NCBI RefSeq assembly: GCF_002968835.1
Contig: NZ_PKQK01000010.1
Span: 32,851-96,850, forward strand
Length of the DNA: 64,000 nucleotides
Source: Paenibacillus sp. PCH8
GTDB lineage: Bacteria; Bacillota; Bacilli; Paenibacillales; Paenibacillaceae
Reading direction: 5' to 3'
Shown: positions 1 to 8,728 of the stretch, piece by piece
Layout of the letters: each line of letters begins with the position of its first letter
Position numbering within the stretch: the first letter of the stretch is position 1
Notes under the pieces: model-generated
What the model was told of the DNA's origin: nothing
The model's database searches: none
Seen by the model: only the letters and a program-made list of their open reading frames with translations
Position numbers and translations under genes: made by a program

Positions 1-3000
1 ATGCCAGATGAACGATAGCCTCACTGGCATAGTCGATAGGTGTGAAATCAACCATCCAGTCGGCGGCAGGAGCTTTGCCCAGCAATAACATCGCTTTGAT
101 CATCCGATAGAAAGCGTTGCTATCAATATTGGACTGGAAGCGTCCGGTCTGCGAGTGACAAGTGAGGTTACCTGCACGATAGATGCTGACAGGCACACCT
201 TGCTCTGCAGCAATCATGATCACTTTCTCAGCTTCAAGCTTGCTGTCCGAATACAGGTTGTCCACATGCAAGTCAGCCGGGAAACGATCGTAGTTCAATG
301 AGGATTCCCACTGTCCGCTGAGCGCCAGGTCTTCCGGAATACCCATCGTGGACACATGATGGAAGGAAGCCCCCGGTTTGCTGCGAATGAGATCCAGTAA
401 AGCGACCGTTCCTTCCACGTTCGTTTTGGCGAACTGCTCGGCATCCCCGAAATGACGTACGTCTGCAGCACAGTGAATGACACGGTCAATTCGTTCTTTA
501 ACATAAGCCGTTTGTTCAGCCGAAAGACCGAGGTCAGGTTGTTCAAGATCCCCTTCAATGATTTCCACGCGATCTGCGAGTTGGTCAGTCAGTTGTTTTC
601 CGAAATACCCTTCAAACACTTTAGTCAAACGTTCCATGGCAGTCATTCCATTGGTTGGGCGACGAATAAGGGTATAGATTCGTGTACTGGAGTTCAGAAC
701 TAACTGTTGCAGCACATGAGAGCCCAGATATCCAGTCGCTCCGGTCAGTAGCACATGCTCAGGTTCACGGATTACCGGATATCCGAGCTGGGATGCCAGT
801 TCTACAGGATGTTCGGATAACTGTGTAATCCTGCCATCTCTTACGGCCGCAGGAGCAACTTCTGCTGTACTTTGAGAGAGTGTTTCCACACGACGGGAGA
901 GAGCCCGAATCGTTTTTTCGGCAAAGAAGTCGGCAATGTTCAACTGAGGATAATGCGGCTTCAGAATGACCAGTACATGAATGACGCGGAGTGAATCACC
1001 ACCGATGTTGAAGAAGCTGTCTTCGACACCGAAGTCATCGTGCTGAAGAATCTCTTTCCATGCGTCCAGAATAACGGATTCCGTCGCCGTTTCTGGCATC
1101 ACCCGGTCAGGGCGATCTACATGTCGTTCCACATGAGGCATGGATACCATCGCTTTACGATTGATTTTCCCGGTCGGTGCAATCGGCATGTCATCCAGCT
1201 GACAGATCCATTTCGGTACAAAATAAGAAGGAAGTTTCTCGGTCAGTTCTGCCTTGATGTCCGAAACAGAAAGGGTACTGCCATCTTTCGATGTGAAATA
1301 TCCAACCAGCATATTTTGTCCGTCCGATTCTTTCTTCGGAATGACCGCAACATTCTGAATCTGAGCAAGGCGGGCAAAGTGATCCTCAATCTCCCCGATC
1401 TCAATCCGGTGACCGCGAATTTTCAATTGAGAGTCACTGCGACCGACATATTCCAGCAACCCGGTATTTAGCAATTTGGCAATATCACCGGATTTATATA
1501 TCTTTTCACCCATCGCAAACGGATTTTCAATGAATGCCTGCTCTGTGCGCTCTGGCTTATTCAAGTAACCTTTGGCGAGTGCAGGTGTAGCGATATAGAC
1601 CTCACCAGGTACGCCTACTGGACAGAGCTGTTGTTCTTCATTAACAATATATACTTTGTAGTTATGAATCGGTTTACCGATGGGGATGCTAACCACATGT
1701 TCGGAAACCTGTTCACTGATGCGGTGAGTGGCGGTGGCTACTGTACATTCGGTAGGCCCGTACACATTCACAATATCAATCTGGTTTCCGAATTTGCGCT
1801 GGAAGGCACGAACCTGTTCACCATAGAGAGCTTCTCCGGCTACGGTAACGATTCTGACTTTGGTCAGCTTGTGGAAACCTTCATCGGACAAGTAGGAAGC
1901 GAGCTGATTGAAGAAGATCGTAGGCAATATCGTAATAATCGTTGTGCCTGTTCGCTCAATTGCACTTGCGAATTCTTCAACAGATACACGCTCATCTGCA
2001 GACAACAAATATAATTCTGCTCCATAGAACAAGGCGCCAATGGTATCCCACACGGATGCATCGAAGCTGTATGTAGCAAACTGGGTTAATACATCACCTG
2101 GCTGGATGTCACAATCACGCTGAACCACACTGCCAAGATTGGTAACACCCCGATGGGCGATCAGTGCACCTTTGGGTTTACCGGTAGATCCTGACGTATA
2201 GATGATATACGCAAGATCATCTGGCAGAATACCGAGATTAGGGTTACTTGCTGCAAATCCGGCTAGACGACCATCCACAGATAGAATCTGGCGGACCGTA
2301 GCAATGCTGGAGAATAGACTGGATGCTTTCGCATAAGAGGCTTCCGTTGTCAGAACGAATGAAGATGCCGTATCTTCTACAATATAGCTGTTACGTTCTT
2401 GTGGATGCTCAGGGTCGATTGGGACATATGCACCACCAGCCTTCAGAATACCAAGCAGGGAGATGATGGTCTCCAGACTTCGATCCATATAGATACTGAC
2501 GAATTCCCCTTTCTGCAATCCATTGGATATCAGAACACGTGCGACCTGATTGGCTCGTTCGTTCAATTCTCTGTAGGTATACCGTGCAGATGGGGATGTA
2601 ATCGCCGGTGAATCTGGATAAGCTGCAGTCGTTGCTTCGAACCAGCCATGAATCGTCTGATTCGCTGGTTCGATTACGGAAGTATCATTCATTTCTCTGT
2701 ACAACAATCGATCTGAGGCCGAAAGGATATCTACTGCACCGATTGCTTTATCACGATCGCGCAAGAGGGCGAGTAGAAGAGTCTGATAATATTCTGCATA
2801 TCTCAGTACGGTGGACTCTTTCAAAAGTGAACTGTCATAGAACAGATCGAGAATGAGCAAGCTCTGATCATCCCGAATGTTCCAATTCAATATTTGTGGA
2901 GCTTGAGGCAACTGTACGCTATTCAGCATAAACAACGTTTCAGGATATCCACCGGTTTGCAGCGTATAATCGATCTTGAGCTGCTCTGAAACCTGATGAC

Positions 3001-3319
3001 ATAGTTCGCTGAAGGTCAATTGGCCCTGAATCTGTAATGAAAGATAGGAAGCTGCCTGATCGGGAGCAAGGACACCTATGGCAAGTTCCGGTTCAGCTGA
3101 CAATCGGAATAACAAGGCTGCATAAGCTGAGAGGAGTGCCGGGTACACCATCTGTTCTCCAAACTTCTGTTTAAGTTCATGACTCAGAGAAGCTTGTAAT
3201 GTAATTTGAGCAGAATCATAAGAGAATGATTGTTGACGTCGCCCATAATCCAGTGGAATCTGAAGAACTGGCAGGCTGGATTCCATGGAATGGGAAGATG
3301 ATGTTTGGTTTTCAATCAC
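1..3319 (-). CDS. NRPS-like protein: half condensation domain, adenylation, carrier, thioester reductase (3' end outside window)
   Basis: A long open frame on the minus strand starts at GTG 3319, with AGGAGG ten bases upstream, and stays open to the left edge (about 1106 codons). Residues ~1-215 resemble only the C-terminal half of a condensation domain; no HHxxxDG motif is present. An adenylation domain follows, with YTSGSTGKPKG at ~374, FDASVWD, NVYGPTE and KIRGHRIEIGEIE, then a carrier domain with DSFFNIGGDSL (phosphopantetheine Ser ~776). From ~850 an extended-SDR reductase begins (LLTGATGYLGSHV, later SDSKLEAEKV), which normally releases the bound acyl chain as an aldehyde or alcohol using NAD(P)H. 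My alignment to GrsA gives a pocket of roughly D-A-W-T-T-A-V-V-A-K, so I do not name a substrate. It lies 46 bp downstream of a chemoreceptor gene on the same strand. The family call is secure; the product is unknown. Confidence 0.9.
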   Translation of the reverse strand, partial: MIENQTSSSHSMESSLPVLQIPLDYGRRQQSFSYDSAQITLQASLSHELKQKFGEQMVYPALLSAYAALLFRLSAEPELAIGVLAPDQAASYLSLQIQGQLTFSELCHQVSEQLKIDYTLQTGGYPETLFMLNSVQLPQAPQILNWNIRDDQSLLILDLFYDSSLLKESTVLRYAEYYQTLLLALLRDRDKAIGAVDILSASDRLLYREMNDTSVIEPANQTIHGWFEATTAAYPDSPAITSPSARYTYRELNERANQVARVLISNGLQKGEFVSIYMDRSLETIISLLGILKAGGAYVPIDPEHPQERNSYIVEDTASSFVLTTEASYAKASSLFSSIATVRQILSVDGRLAGFAASNPNLGILPDDLAYIIYTSGSTGKPKGALIAHRGVTNLGSVVQRDCDIQPGDVLTQFATYSFDASVWDTIGALFYGAELYLLSADERVSVEEFASAIERTGTTIITILPTIFFNQLASYLSDEGFHKLTKVRIVTVAGEALYGEQVRAFQRKFGNQIDIVNVYGPTECTVATATHRISEQVSEHVVSIPIGKPIHNYKVYIVNEEQQLCPVGVPGEVYIATPALAKGYLNKPERTEQAFIENPFAMGEKIYKSGDIAKLLNTGLLEYVGRSDSQLKIRGHRIEIGEIEDHFARLAQIQNVAVIPKKESDGQNMLVGYFTSKDGSTLSVSDIKAELTEKLPSYFVPKWICQLDDMPIAPTGKINRKAMVSMPHVERHVDRPDRVMPETATESVILDAWKEILQHDDFGVEDSFFNIGGDSLRVIHVLVILKPHYPQLNIADFFAEKTIRALSRRVETLSQSTAEVAPAAVRDGRITQLSEHPVELASQLGYPVIREPEHVLLTGATGYLGSHVLQQLVLNSSTRIYTLIRRPTNGMTAMERLTKVFEGYFGKQLTDQLADRVEIIEGDLEQPDLGLSAEQTAYVKERIDRVIHCAADVRHFGDAEQFAKTNVEGTVALLDLIRSKPGASFHHVSTMGIPEDLALSGQWESSLNYDRFPADLHVDNLYSDSKLEAEKVIMIAAEQGVPVSIYRAGNLTCHSQTGRFQSNIDSNAFYRMIKAMLLLGKAPAADWMVDFTPIDYASEAIVHLA

Positions 3320-3365
3320 TTCAGTTATTCCTCCTTGGTTTAAACCGAATGTTTGTGGATTTGAA

Positions 3366-5132
3366 TTATTGTTTGCTTACATTGAAATGAGAGATCAGTT
3401 CCTGTAGTTCCTCAGACATGCCATTCAGTCGTGTGGAAGAGTCTACCAGTGTAATCAAAGAGGCTTTTTGCTCATCAACAGATGAGGAAATTTGTTCACT
3501 GCTGTCTGCTGTTTTACTTACGCTGGAAGACAAGTCATCAGCTGTAGCGGTCATTTCCTCCGTACCCGCAGAGATTTCTTCCGTAGCACTTGAAACTTCC
3601 TGAATCTGGTTGGAAACTTTTTTCGCTGCTTCCAGAATATCTTCAAACAACTGACCTGTTTGTTCGGCTACGCTAAGCCCTGTATCTACTTCTGACGTAC
3701 CTTGTTCCATGGCACGAACAGCTTGTTTGATTCCAGCCTGAATCTCTTGGATCAACACGCCAACCTGGCTAGTCGCTTGTTCAGACTGCTCGGCAAGTTT
3801 GCGTACTTCACCTGCGACAACGGCAAATCCTCTTCCTTCTTCACCAACACGCGCTGCTTCAATGGATGCATTGAGAGCAAGCAAGTTCGTTTGGCTGGAG
3901 ATTCCTGAGATGATATTGAGAATATCGCCGATTTCCTGTGAGCGACTCTCAAGTACTTCAATGGCAGAAGCGGTATTCTTCACCGATTCCGTAATCAGGT
4001 TCATCTGCTCGGATACCTGACGGACCACGCTGTTACCTTGCTGTGAACGACGTTCCATTTCATAGGCTTCATCCGCTACACTTGCTGAGCTGCTGGCAAT
4101 GGTCTGGATTACGGTAGCCATCTCAGACATGGCGCGCGCACTATCCCGGGTTGCCTGCTCCTGTGAACGAATGTTAGAAGTGATTTGGGTAACGTTGTTA
4201 TTGATGGAATCCGCGTTCTCACTGTTTCGTTCGGAAACTTCATATAGTTCTTTGGCAGATTGATTCACTTCTTGTGATGTGATTTGTACTTTAACGATCG
4301 TATCGTTGATTTTGCGAACCATCGTGTTGAACTTCTCGTTAACGAGTCCCAGATCGTCCTTGCCTGTCGGAATGTTGACATTCAAATTACCCCGACTTAC
4401 GTCATCAATTCCTTTGATTAAGTGACGAATAGGGGACAGCGTGTTTTTAACAACAAGATATTGAATAATCAGGAATAATAACAAGAAGGCAATCAGGATG
4501 ATAATTCCGTTCTTGAGCAATGAGTTTAATCCTGCAGGTACGGCTGTTGCATCCGCATCAACGGCGAAATAAGAGAAAATCTTACCGTTGCTATCTTTGA
4601 TTGGATAAGCAATCGTAGTCCAAGTTCCGAAATCATCGGAATAGAACGTTGTAAATGTAGGTCGATCCGTATTGATCATTTCTTTCAGTGCATTGGCTAC
4701 CACCACGGGCTGCTCATACATGTCACCGATATTTACATTCTCGCTTTGAAAAGCCTCTCTAAGGTTGGTCGGCATCGCTACAAGGGAAGTTAACCTCTTG
4801 TTGTCACCACCGAGCTCAACACCGAAGATGTAGGCTTGTGCAATGTTAGGATAATATTGTTGCATTTCATCAAAATACGCTCGTAATTTGGTTTGTGTTG
4901 TTCCATCATAGTTGCCTTCCGTAATAGCAGCTTGTACATCAGTGGGATTGATATCTTCAGCCCACTTCTTGGTGATTTGTGCCACCTGTCCATGCAACTG
5001 ATCAACAAGAACGGTTTTCTGAAAATAATAACTGCTTGCAATCAGTGCTACCCCGATGATAATGATATTAGTAAAAGAGAGTAACAGATTTTTGGAGAAA
5101 AACGACATGCTCTTCCAACTTAATGATTTCAC
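3366..5132 (-). CDS. Methyl-accepting chemotaxis protein
   Basis: A 588-residue membrane chemoreceptor. The N-terminal membrane segment lies at ~13-33, followed by an extracellular ligand-binding region of about 150 residues that looks Cache-like. A second membrane helix (~205-228) leads to a HAMP linker (NTLSPIRHLIKGIDDVS) and a long cytoplasmic signalling coiled coil. The conserved hairpin tip reads ISGISSQTNLLALNASIEAA, which contacts CheA and CheW. The start is GTG at 5132 with AGGAG nine bases upstream. Such receptors change CheA kinase activity in response to small molecules; the ligand cannot be read from sequence. The NRPS-like gene follows in the same direction after 46 bp, so both may share a transcript, although no functional link is shown. 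Confidence 0.95.
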   Translation of the reverse strand: MKSLSWKSMSFFSKNLLLSFTNIIIIGVALIASSYYFQKTVLVDQLHGQVAQITKKWAEDINPTDVQAAITEGNYDGTTQTKLRAYFDEMQQYYPNIAQAYIFGVELGGDNKRLTSLVAMPTNLREAFQSENVNIGDMYEQPVVVANALKEMINTDRPTFTTFYSDDFGTWTTIAYPIKDSNGKIFSYFAVDADATAVPAGLNSLLKNGIIILIAFLLLFLIIQYLVVKNTLSPIRHLIKGIDDVSRGNLNVNIPTGKDDLGLVNEKFNTMVRKINDTIVKVQITSQEVNQSAKELYEVSERNSENADSINNNVTQITSNIRSQEQATRDSARAMSEMATVIQTIASSSASVADEAYEMERRSQQGNSVVRQVSEQMNLITESVKNTASAIEVLESRSQEIGDILNIISGISSQTNLLALNASIEAARVGEEGRGFAVVAGEVRKLAEQSEQATSQVGVLIQEIQAGIKQAVRAMEQGTSEVDTGLSVAEQTGQLFEDILEAAKKVSNQIQEVSSATEEISAGTEEMTATADDLSSSVSKTADSSEQISSSVDEQKASLITLVDSSTRLNGMSEELQELISHFNVSKQ

Positions 5133-5616
5133 TAAATTCCACTCCTGATCTTCTTTAAATTAAGAAACTTTAGGGTTGCTTTGGTACAGTGAACTACATC
5201 ATTTCGTTATCCCCTCCAAGGAAATTTGTGCGACAATGGTCTTGGTTTTTCAGACGCTAAGTAGAGACTTATGTATCGTTTGAACCAAGTGTCTAATTAT
5301 TAAAGCACATCTATAACTAATATGTCGTATAAAATGTCGTTAAATTGAATAGTTTCGTTAAAAGTTTTTTAATATTTTACGTATTTATGGACATATCAGG
5401 TGAAATATAGGTATTTAGAACTGTTTATTTAAAAATTTACCATTTCTTTACTTCATTCTGTATTCTATAACATGACGGGTAAAAATACATCCTTAAACAT
5501 GGGAAAAGAATAGCTTGCCGAGATGCAACAGAAGGCATGGATATACATCGGAAGCGGTTTTATCTATAATAACTACATATGCATTTCTCAAATTATGAGC
5601 AGGCGGGGGTTTATAG
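5133..5616. other. Intergenic region between the divergent MCP and rpiA genes
   Basis: This AT-rich 484 bp region has no convincing ORF. It must hold the divergent promoters of the chemoreceptor gene and rpiA. A tandem ATGTCGT motif occurs near 5322-5339. I looked on the minus strand for a c-di-GMP-I riboswitch, which often precedes chemoreceptor genes, and saw no match to its conserved core. Confidence 0.5.
5542..5570 (+). promoter_or_regulatory. Predicted sigma-A promoter of rpiA
   Basis: TATACA at 5542-5547 and TATAAT at 5565-5570 are separated by 17 bp, about 47 bp before the rpiA start. The -10 box is perfect and the -35 is weak. This is a pattern match only. Confidence 0.45.
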
Positions 5617-6288
5617 ATGAATCTTAAACAGATAGCAGCGGAGCGTGCAGCAGAATATGTTGAAGATGGAATGAAGGTTGGATTAGGTACAGGTTCAACG
5701 GCTTATTATGCCATCTGCCGAATCGGTGAGCGGGTACGTGACGGACTGAATATTCAAGCGGTTGCCACTTCTGAAGCTTCGGACAAGCTTGCCCGGGAGT
5801 GGGGCATCCCCATTGTTCCGTTTGACCAGATTGGACGTCTGGATCTGACCATTGACGGAGCAGATGAAGTAGATCCCGAATTTAACCTGATTAAAGGTGG
5901 CGGTGGGGCTCTTTTGCGTGAGAAAATCGTGGCAGCCAATAGTGACAAATTAATTATTGTAGCGGATGGCAGCAAAGCAGTACAAAAGTTAGGGCAATTC
6001 CCATTGCCAGTTGAGGTAGTTCCATTTGCTTCAGAGTGGACCTTCCAGGCGCTTGAGGAATTGGGATGCCAGCCGCAGTGGCGGATGGATGGACAGGAAC
6101 GTTATCAGACGGACAACGGAAATCTGATTGCGGATTGTCATATGAAAGTCATTGATCATGCAGCGGAACTTAATGTTCAACTTAATATGCTGCCGGGTGT
6201 CGTTGATAACGGACTTTTTGTGGGTATGGCGAACACCGTTATCTTAGCGAAAGAGGACGGCACGATTGACGAGCTTCATCGTTCTTAA
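5617..6288 (+). CDS. rpiA: Ribose-5-phosphate isomerase A
   Basis: A 223-residue cytoplasmic enzyme that interconverts ribose 5-phosphate and ribulose 5-phosphate in the non-oxidative pentose phosphate pathway. Family signatures are visible: GLGTGSTA near residue 23 (phosphate binding), TIDGADEVDP near 86 (active-site Asp residues), and KGGGGALLREKI near 100 with the catalytic Lys/Glu region. The length matches RpiA of other bacteria. It starts at ATG 5617 after GGCGGGGG. It stands alone on the plus strand; the next gene is a MarR regulator 128 bp downstream with its own ribosome binding site. Confidence 0.96.
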   Translation: MNLKQIAAERAAEYVEDGMKVGLGTGSTAYYAICRIGERVRDGLNIQAVATSEASDKLAREWGIPIVPFDQIGRLDLTIDGADEVDPEFNLIKGGGGALLREKIVAANSDKLIIVADGSKAVQKLGQFPLPVEVVPFASEWTFQALEELGCQPQWRMDGQERYQTDNGNLIADCHMKVIDHAAELNVQLNMLPGVVDNGLFVGMANTVILAKEDGTIDELHRS

Positions 6289-6416
6289 TAACGTGCCGTA
6301 TGGTTCGCGGGGAGTACTATGATTCAATTCGTATGGGAATGCTTCGCGAGGAGTGGGAGCAACAGCTGTCTTCAGATGCAAGCCGAAATGTAAACAATTG
6401 ATGGAGGATTATTGAA

Positions 6417-6878
6417 ATGCTGAACACGGAGGACAACCGGGAACTGTCTTTACAGTTATTCGTGGTTCTTGCTAGGGCCTACAATTCTGTGACCTCACGT
6501 TCCAATCGGGACATTCAGAGTCACGGACTGAATACGACAGAATTTGGCGTACTTGATTTGTTATATCATAAGGGACCACAGGCTTTGCAAAAGATCGGCG
6601 AAAAAGTTCTAATGTCCAGTGGGAATATTACGTATGTTGTAGATAAGTTACAGAATAAAAATCTACTGTTTCGCCGGCCCTCCAAGGAAGATCGGCGTGT
6701 CATCTACGCTGAATTAACCGAAGAAGGTAGACAATTGTTTACAGAGATATTTCCTCAACATCATCAAGTCATCATTGATGCTCTGGGCGGACTTGACCCG
6801 TCAGAAAAGGCGGCTGCGATTCGGATGTTGAAGAAACTGGGACTGGCAGCAGAGGGGAAAACTGACTTGCGTACATAG
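6417..6878 (+). CDS. MarR-family transcriptional regulator
   Basis: A 153-residue winged-helix DNA-binding protein of the MarR family. The recognition region reads LQKIGEKVLMSSGNITYVVDKL, with the wing RRPSKEDRRVIYAELTEEG, at about residues 60-110, which is the classical MarR layout; dimerisation helices lie at both ends. Its ligand and targets are unknown. The start ATG 6417 follows GGAGG by nine bases. No transporter or enzyme is directly paired with it, so it may act in trans or on itself. A terminator hairpin overlaps its stop codon. Confidence 0.93.
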   Translation: MLNTEDNRELSLQLFVVLARAYNSVTSRSNRDIQSHGLNTTEFGVLDLLYHKGPQALQKIGEKVLMSSGNITYVVDKLQNKNLLFRRPSKEDRRVIYAELTEEGRQLFTEIFPQHHQVIIDALGGLDPSEKAAAIRMLKKLGLAAEGKTDLRT

Positions 6879-6898
6879 CGCAGGTCAGTTTTTTTTGT
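6859..6898 (+). terminator. Rho-independent terminator overlapping the marR stop codon
   Basis: AACTGACTTGCG (6860-6871) pairs with CGCAGGTCAGTT over 12 bp with one G-U, followed by a run of T. The loop contains the TAG stop codon at 6876-6878, so the gene's last codons form the left arm. Confidence 0.85.
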
Positions 6899-7056
6899 GA
6901 AACTTGAAGAGTACAACAGTTACTCGCTGAGTGACTTGCATGGTTCAATCTAATATAGGAAGATTGTTCTATACATGAATGGCGTGAATGAATGCTCCTC
7001 AAAAGTTCATGTATAATAAAATAGAAGTAATGTGAGCGATTGGGTGAGAACGGAAA

Positions 7057-7290
7057 ATTCGAACTAAACAGGATTCACAATATAGCTTAAACGATTTAGC
7101 AGAAAGTGTACTCGTACAGAGTCCTGATCTGTTTACCCATTATATTGCTCGGCTGAAAGTTCTGCTTGCAGGTTATCAAGTATCGTCAGAGGATCTGGCC
7201 ATCCTGCAACGGCACATGGAAAGTACGATTGCTGACTCAGCCAGCGACATTTTGCAATGTTGGCATGGCTCGCAATTAGGAGAGGAGTGA
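7057..7290 (+). CDS. Small uncharacterised ORF upstream of the hybrid kinase, no canonical start
   Basis: The frame is open from the TGA at 7045-7047 to the TGA at 7288-7290 and encodes a protein-like sequence of up to ~80 residues, including YIARLKVLLAGYQVSSEDLA. It contains no ATG or GTG, and TTG only very near the end. Candidates are a rare ATT start at 7057, with GGTGA nine bases upstream, or a GTG at 7044 if one A of the AAAA run at 7054-7057 is surplus. The ribosome binding site of the kinase (GGAGAGGAG) is embedded in its last codons and its stop is one base before the kinase ATG, which suggests translational coupling. I do not recognise the family. It could be a sensory or regulatory partner of the kinase, or the remnant of a longer N-terminal part. 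Confidence 0.45.
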   Translation: MRTKQDSQYSLNDLAESVLVQSPDLFTHYIARLKVLLAGYQVSSEDLAILQRHMESTIADSASDILQCWHGSQLGEE

Positions 7291-7291
7291 T

Positions 7292-8662
7292 ATGTTGTCT
7301 GATGAGAGCGAAGAGATTCAGAGGTTACGCAGAACGATTGAGCAATTATCCGATCAGATGCGGCTGGAACTGGAAGAATTGAATTTGCAAGAGACTATAC
7401 ATTATATTGTTCGTTTGCTCGAACCCCAAGTAAGGAAAAATGGAAATCAGTTGTCGGTAGACTGTGATTCCAGAATTTCTGCTCTACTTGAAGAGGATTC
7501 AACGAGAATTACACAAATACTTATCAATCTGATTCAGAATGCAAACCAATTCACCTCAGAAGGCTCCATACGGATACGAGTCACCCTTATTAAAGATGAA
7601 GAGAGTCGCCAAATCATCCGATTCGAAGTTGAAGACACGGGAATTGGTATCTCTGAAGAAGATCAGACCCGATTATTCCAACCCTACATGCAGAAAGAAC
7701 GAGGGCGTTCGAAAGAGTATGAAGGAACGGGTCTTGGATTGTCGATCTGTAAGTCTCTTGTTACGCTTATGGGAGGTCAGATCGGGATCGACAGCAAGGA
7801 GGGGGAAGGATCTAGATTCTGGTTCGAACTCACATTTGGCAATAGATACGGTAGTGATTCTGCACGTAAGTCCGATACGGACTCTTCTCAGGAGTATCAG
7901 GATGAGTGTGAGAGTGGCGAAGCTCCTTCCGCATCCATCTTGCTGGCTGACGATAATGTTATTAACAGACAACTGGTTATGTTGCAACTCAAAAAAATGG
8001 GAATAACCCAAGTGCACGCTGTCCTGAATGGGGAGGAAGCTGTGGCTGCTTTTCTAAGCAATAGATACAGCCTGATTCTCATGGACAATAGGATGCCAAT
8101 CATGGACGGATTGGAAGCAACACGCCAAATCCGCTCGATAGAAATGGATGAAATGCGTCATTCCACTCCAATTATTGCGATGACAGGTAACGTCATGCAG
8201 GGAGAGAAGGATAAATGTATGGAAGCCGGGATGAATGACTTCATAGGCAAACCGTTTACACTGGAAGTCCTGAGTGCGATGATCCAGAAGTGGCATCCAT
8301 CATCTGAACCGGTAGAGATATTAAATATGAGAATCGTGCGTGAGATTGCCGAATTAAACACGGATGGTGATCGTAAACTCCTCGATATGTTATTGGACAT
8401 GTATCGTTCCGAGACACCGGGTAAGATTGAAGTGCTGCGCAGACATATTGTGTCAGGGGACCATACAGCTGCAACCGAAGTAGCCCACGATCTGAAATCA
8501 GGAAGTTTGAGTCTGGGTATTCGGTATTTATCAACCTTATTTGCCCAGATCGAGCAGTTCGCCAAGGAAGGCCATCCGCGCAAAGCAGAACCATTGCTGG
8601 ATGCTTTGCTTCCCGCCTATCAAACGGCATGTAGTGCTCTGCAACGAGTAAGCAAGGATTAA
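7292..8662 (+). CDS. Hybrid histidine kinase-like protein: ATPase, receiver and HPt domains, no DHp helix
   Basis: A 456-residue soluble protein with three signalling modules. Residues ~25-190 are a GHKL ATPase domain with N box (LINLIQNANQF), G1 (VEDTGIGIS) and G2 (GTGLGLSI). Residues ~214-335 are a receiver domain with ILLADDN, the phospho-acceptor Asp in LILMDNRMPIMDG, and the Lys of IGKPF. Residues ~345-450 are an HPt domain with the phospho-His in AHDLKSGS. The usual dimerisation/His helices before the ATPase are absent; the protein begins where those helices would end. It therefore cannot autophosphorylate in the normal way unless the HPt His is the substrate, as in CheA. No output regulator lies next to it. 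The small ORF directly upstream may be a partner. Confidence 0.88.
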   Translation: MLSDESEEIQRLRRTIEQLSDQMRLELEELNLQETIHYIVRLLEPQVRKNGNQLSVDCDSRISALLEEDSTRITQILINLIQNANQFTSEGSIRIRVTLIKDEESRQIIRFEVEDTGIGISEEDQTRLFQPYMQKERGRSKEYEGTGLGLSICKSLVTLMGGQIGIDSKEGEGSRFWFELTFGNRYGSDSARKSDTDSSQEYQDECESGEAPSASILLADDNVINRQLVMLQLKKMGITQVHAVLNGEEAVAAFLSNRYSLILMDNRMPIMDGLEATRQIRSIEMDEMRHSTPIIAMTGNVMQGEKDKCMEAGMNDFIGKPFTLEVLSAMIQKWHPSSEPVEILNMRIVREIAELNTDGDRKLLDMLLDMYRSETPGKIEVLRRHIVSGDHTAATEVAHDLKSGSLSLGIRYLSTLFAQIEQFAKEGHPRKAEPLLDALLPAYQTACSALQRVSKD

Positions 8663-8728
8663 TCACATCGGTTAATGGATCATACATCATATGCGTCCGT
8701 AACCCAATGAAAGAGAGGAAGGACATCT

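Noticed and set aside
5133..5400. Possible c-di-GMP riboswitch or sigma-D promoter upstream of the chemoreceptor gene
   Set aside because: No conserved riboswitch core is present, and the only sigma-D-like match (around CGATAC on the minus strand) is too weak to report.
6319..6393. 24-codon ORF between rpiA and marR after GGGGAG
   Set aside because: Too short and without recognisable features.
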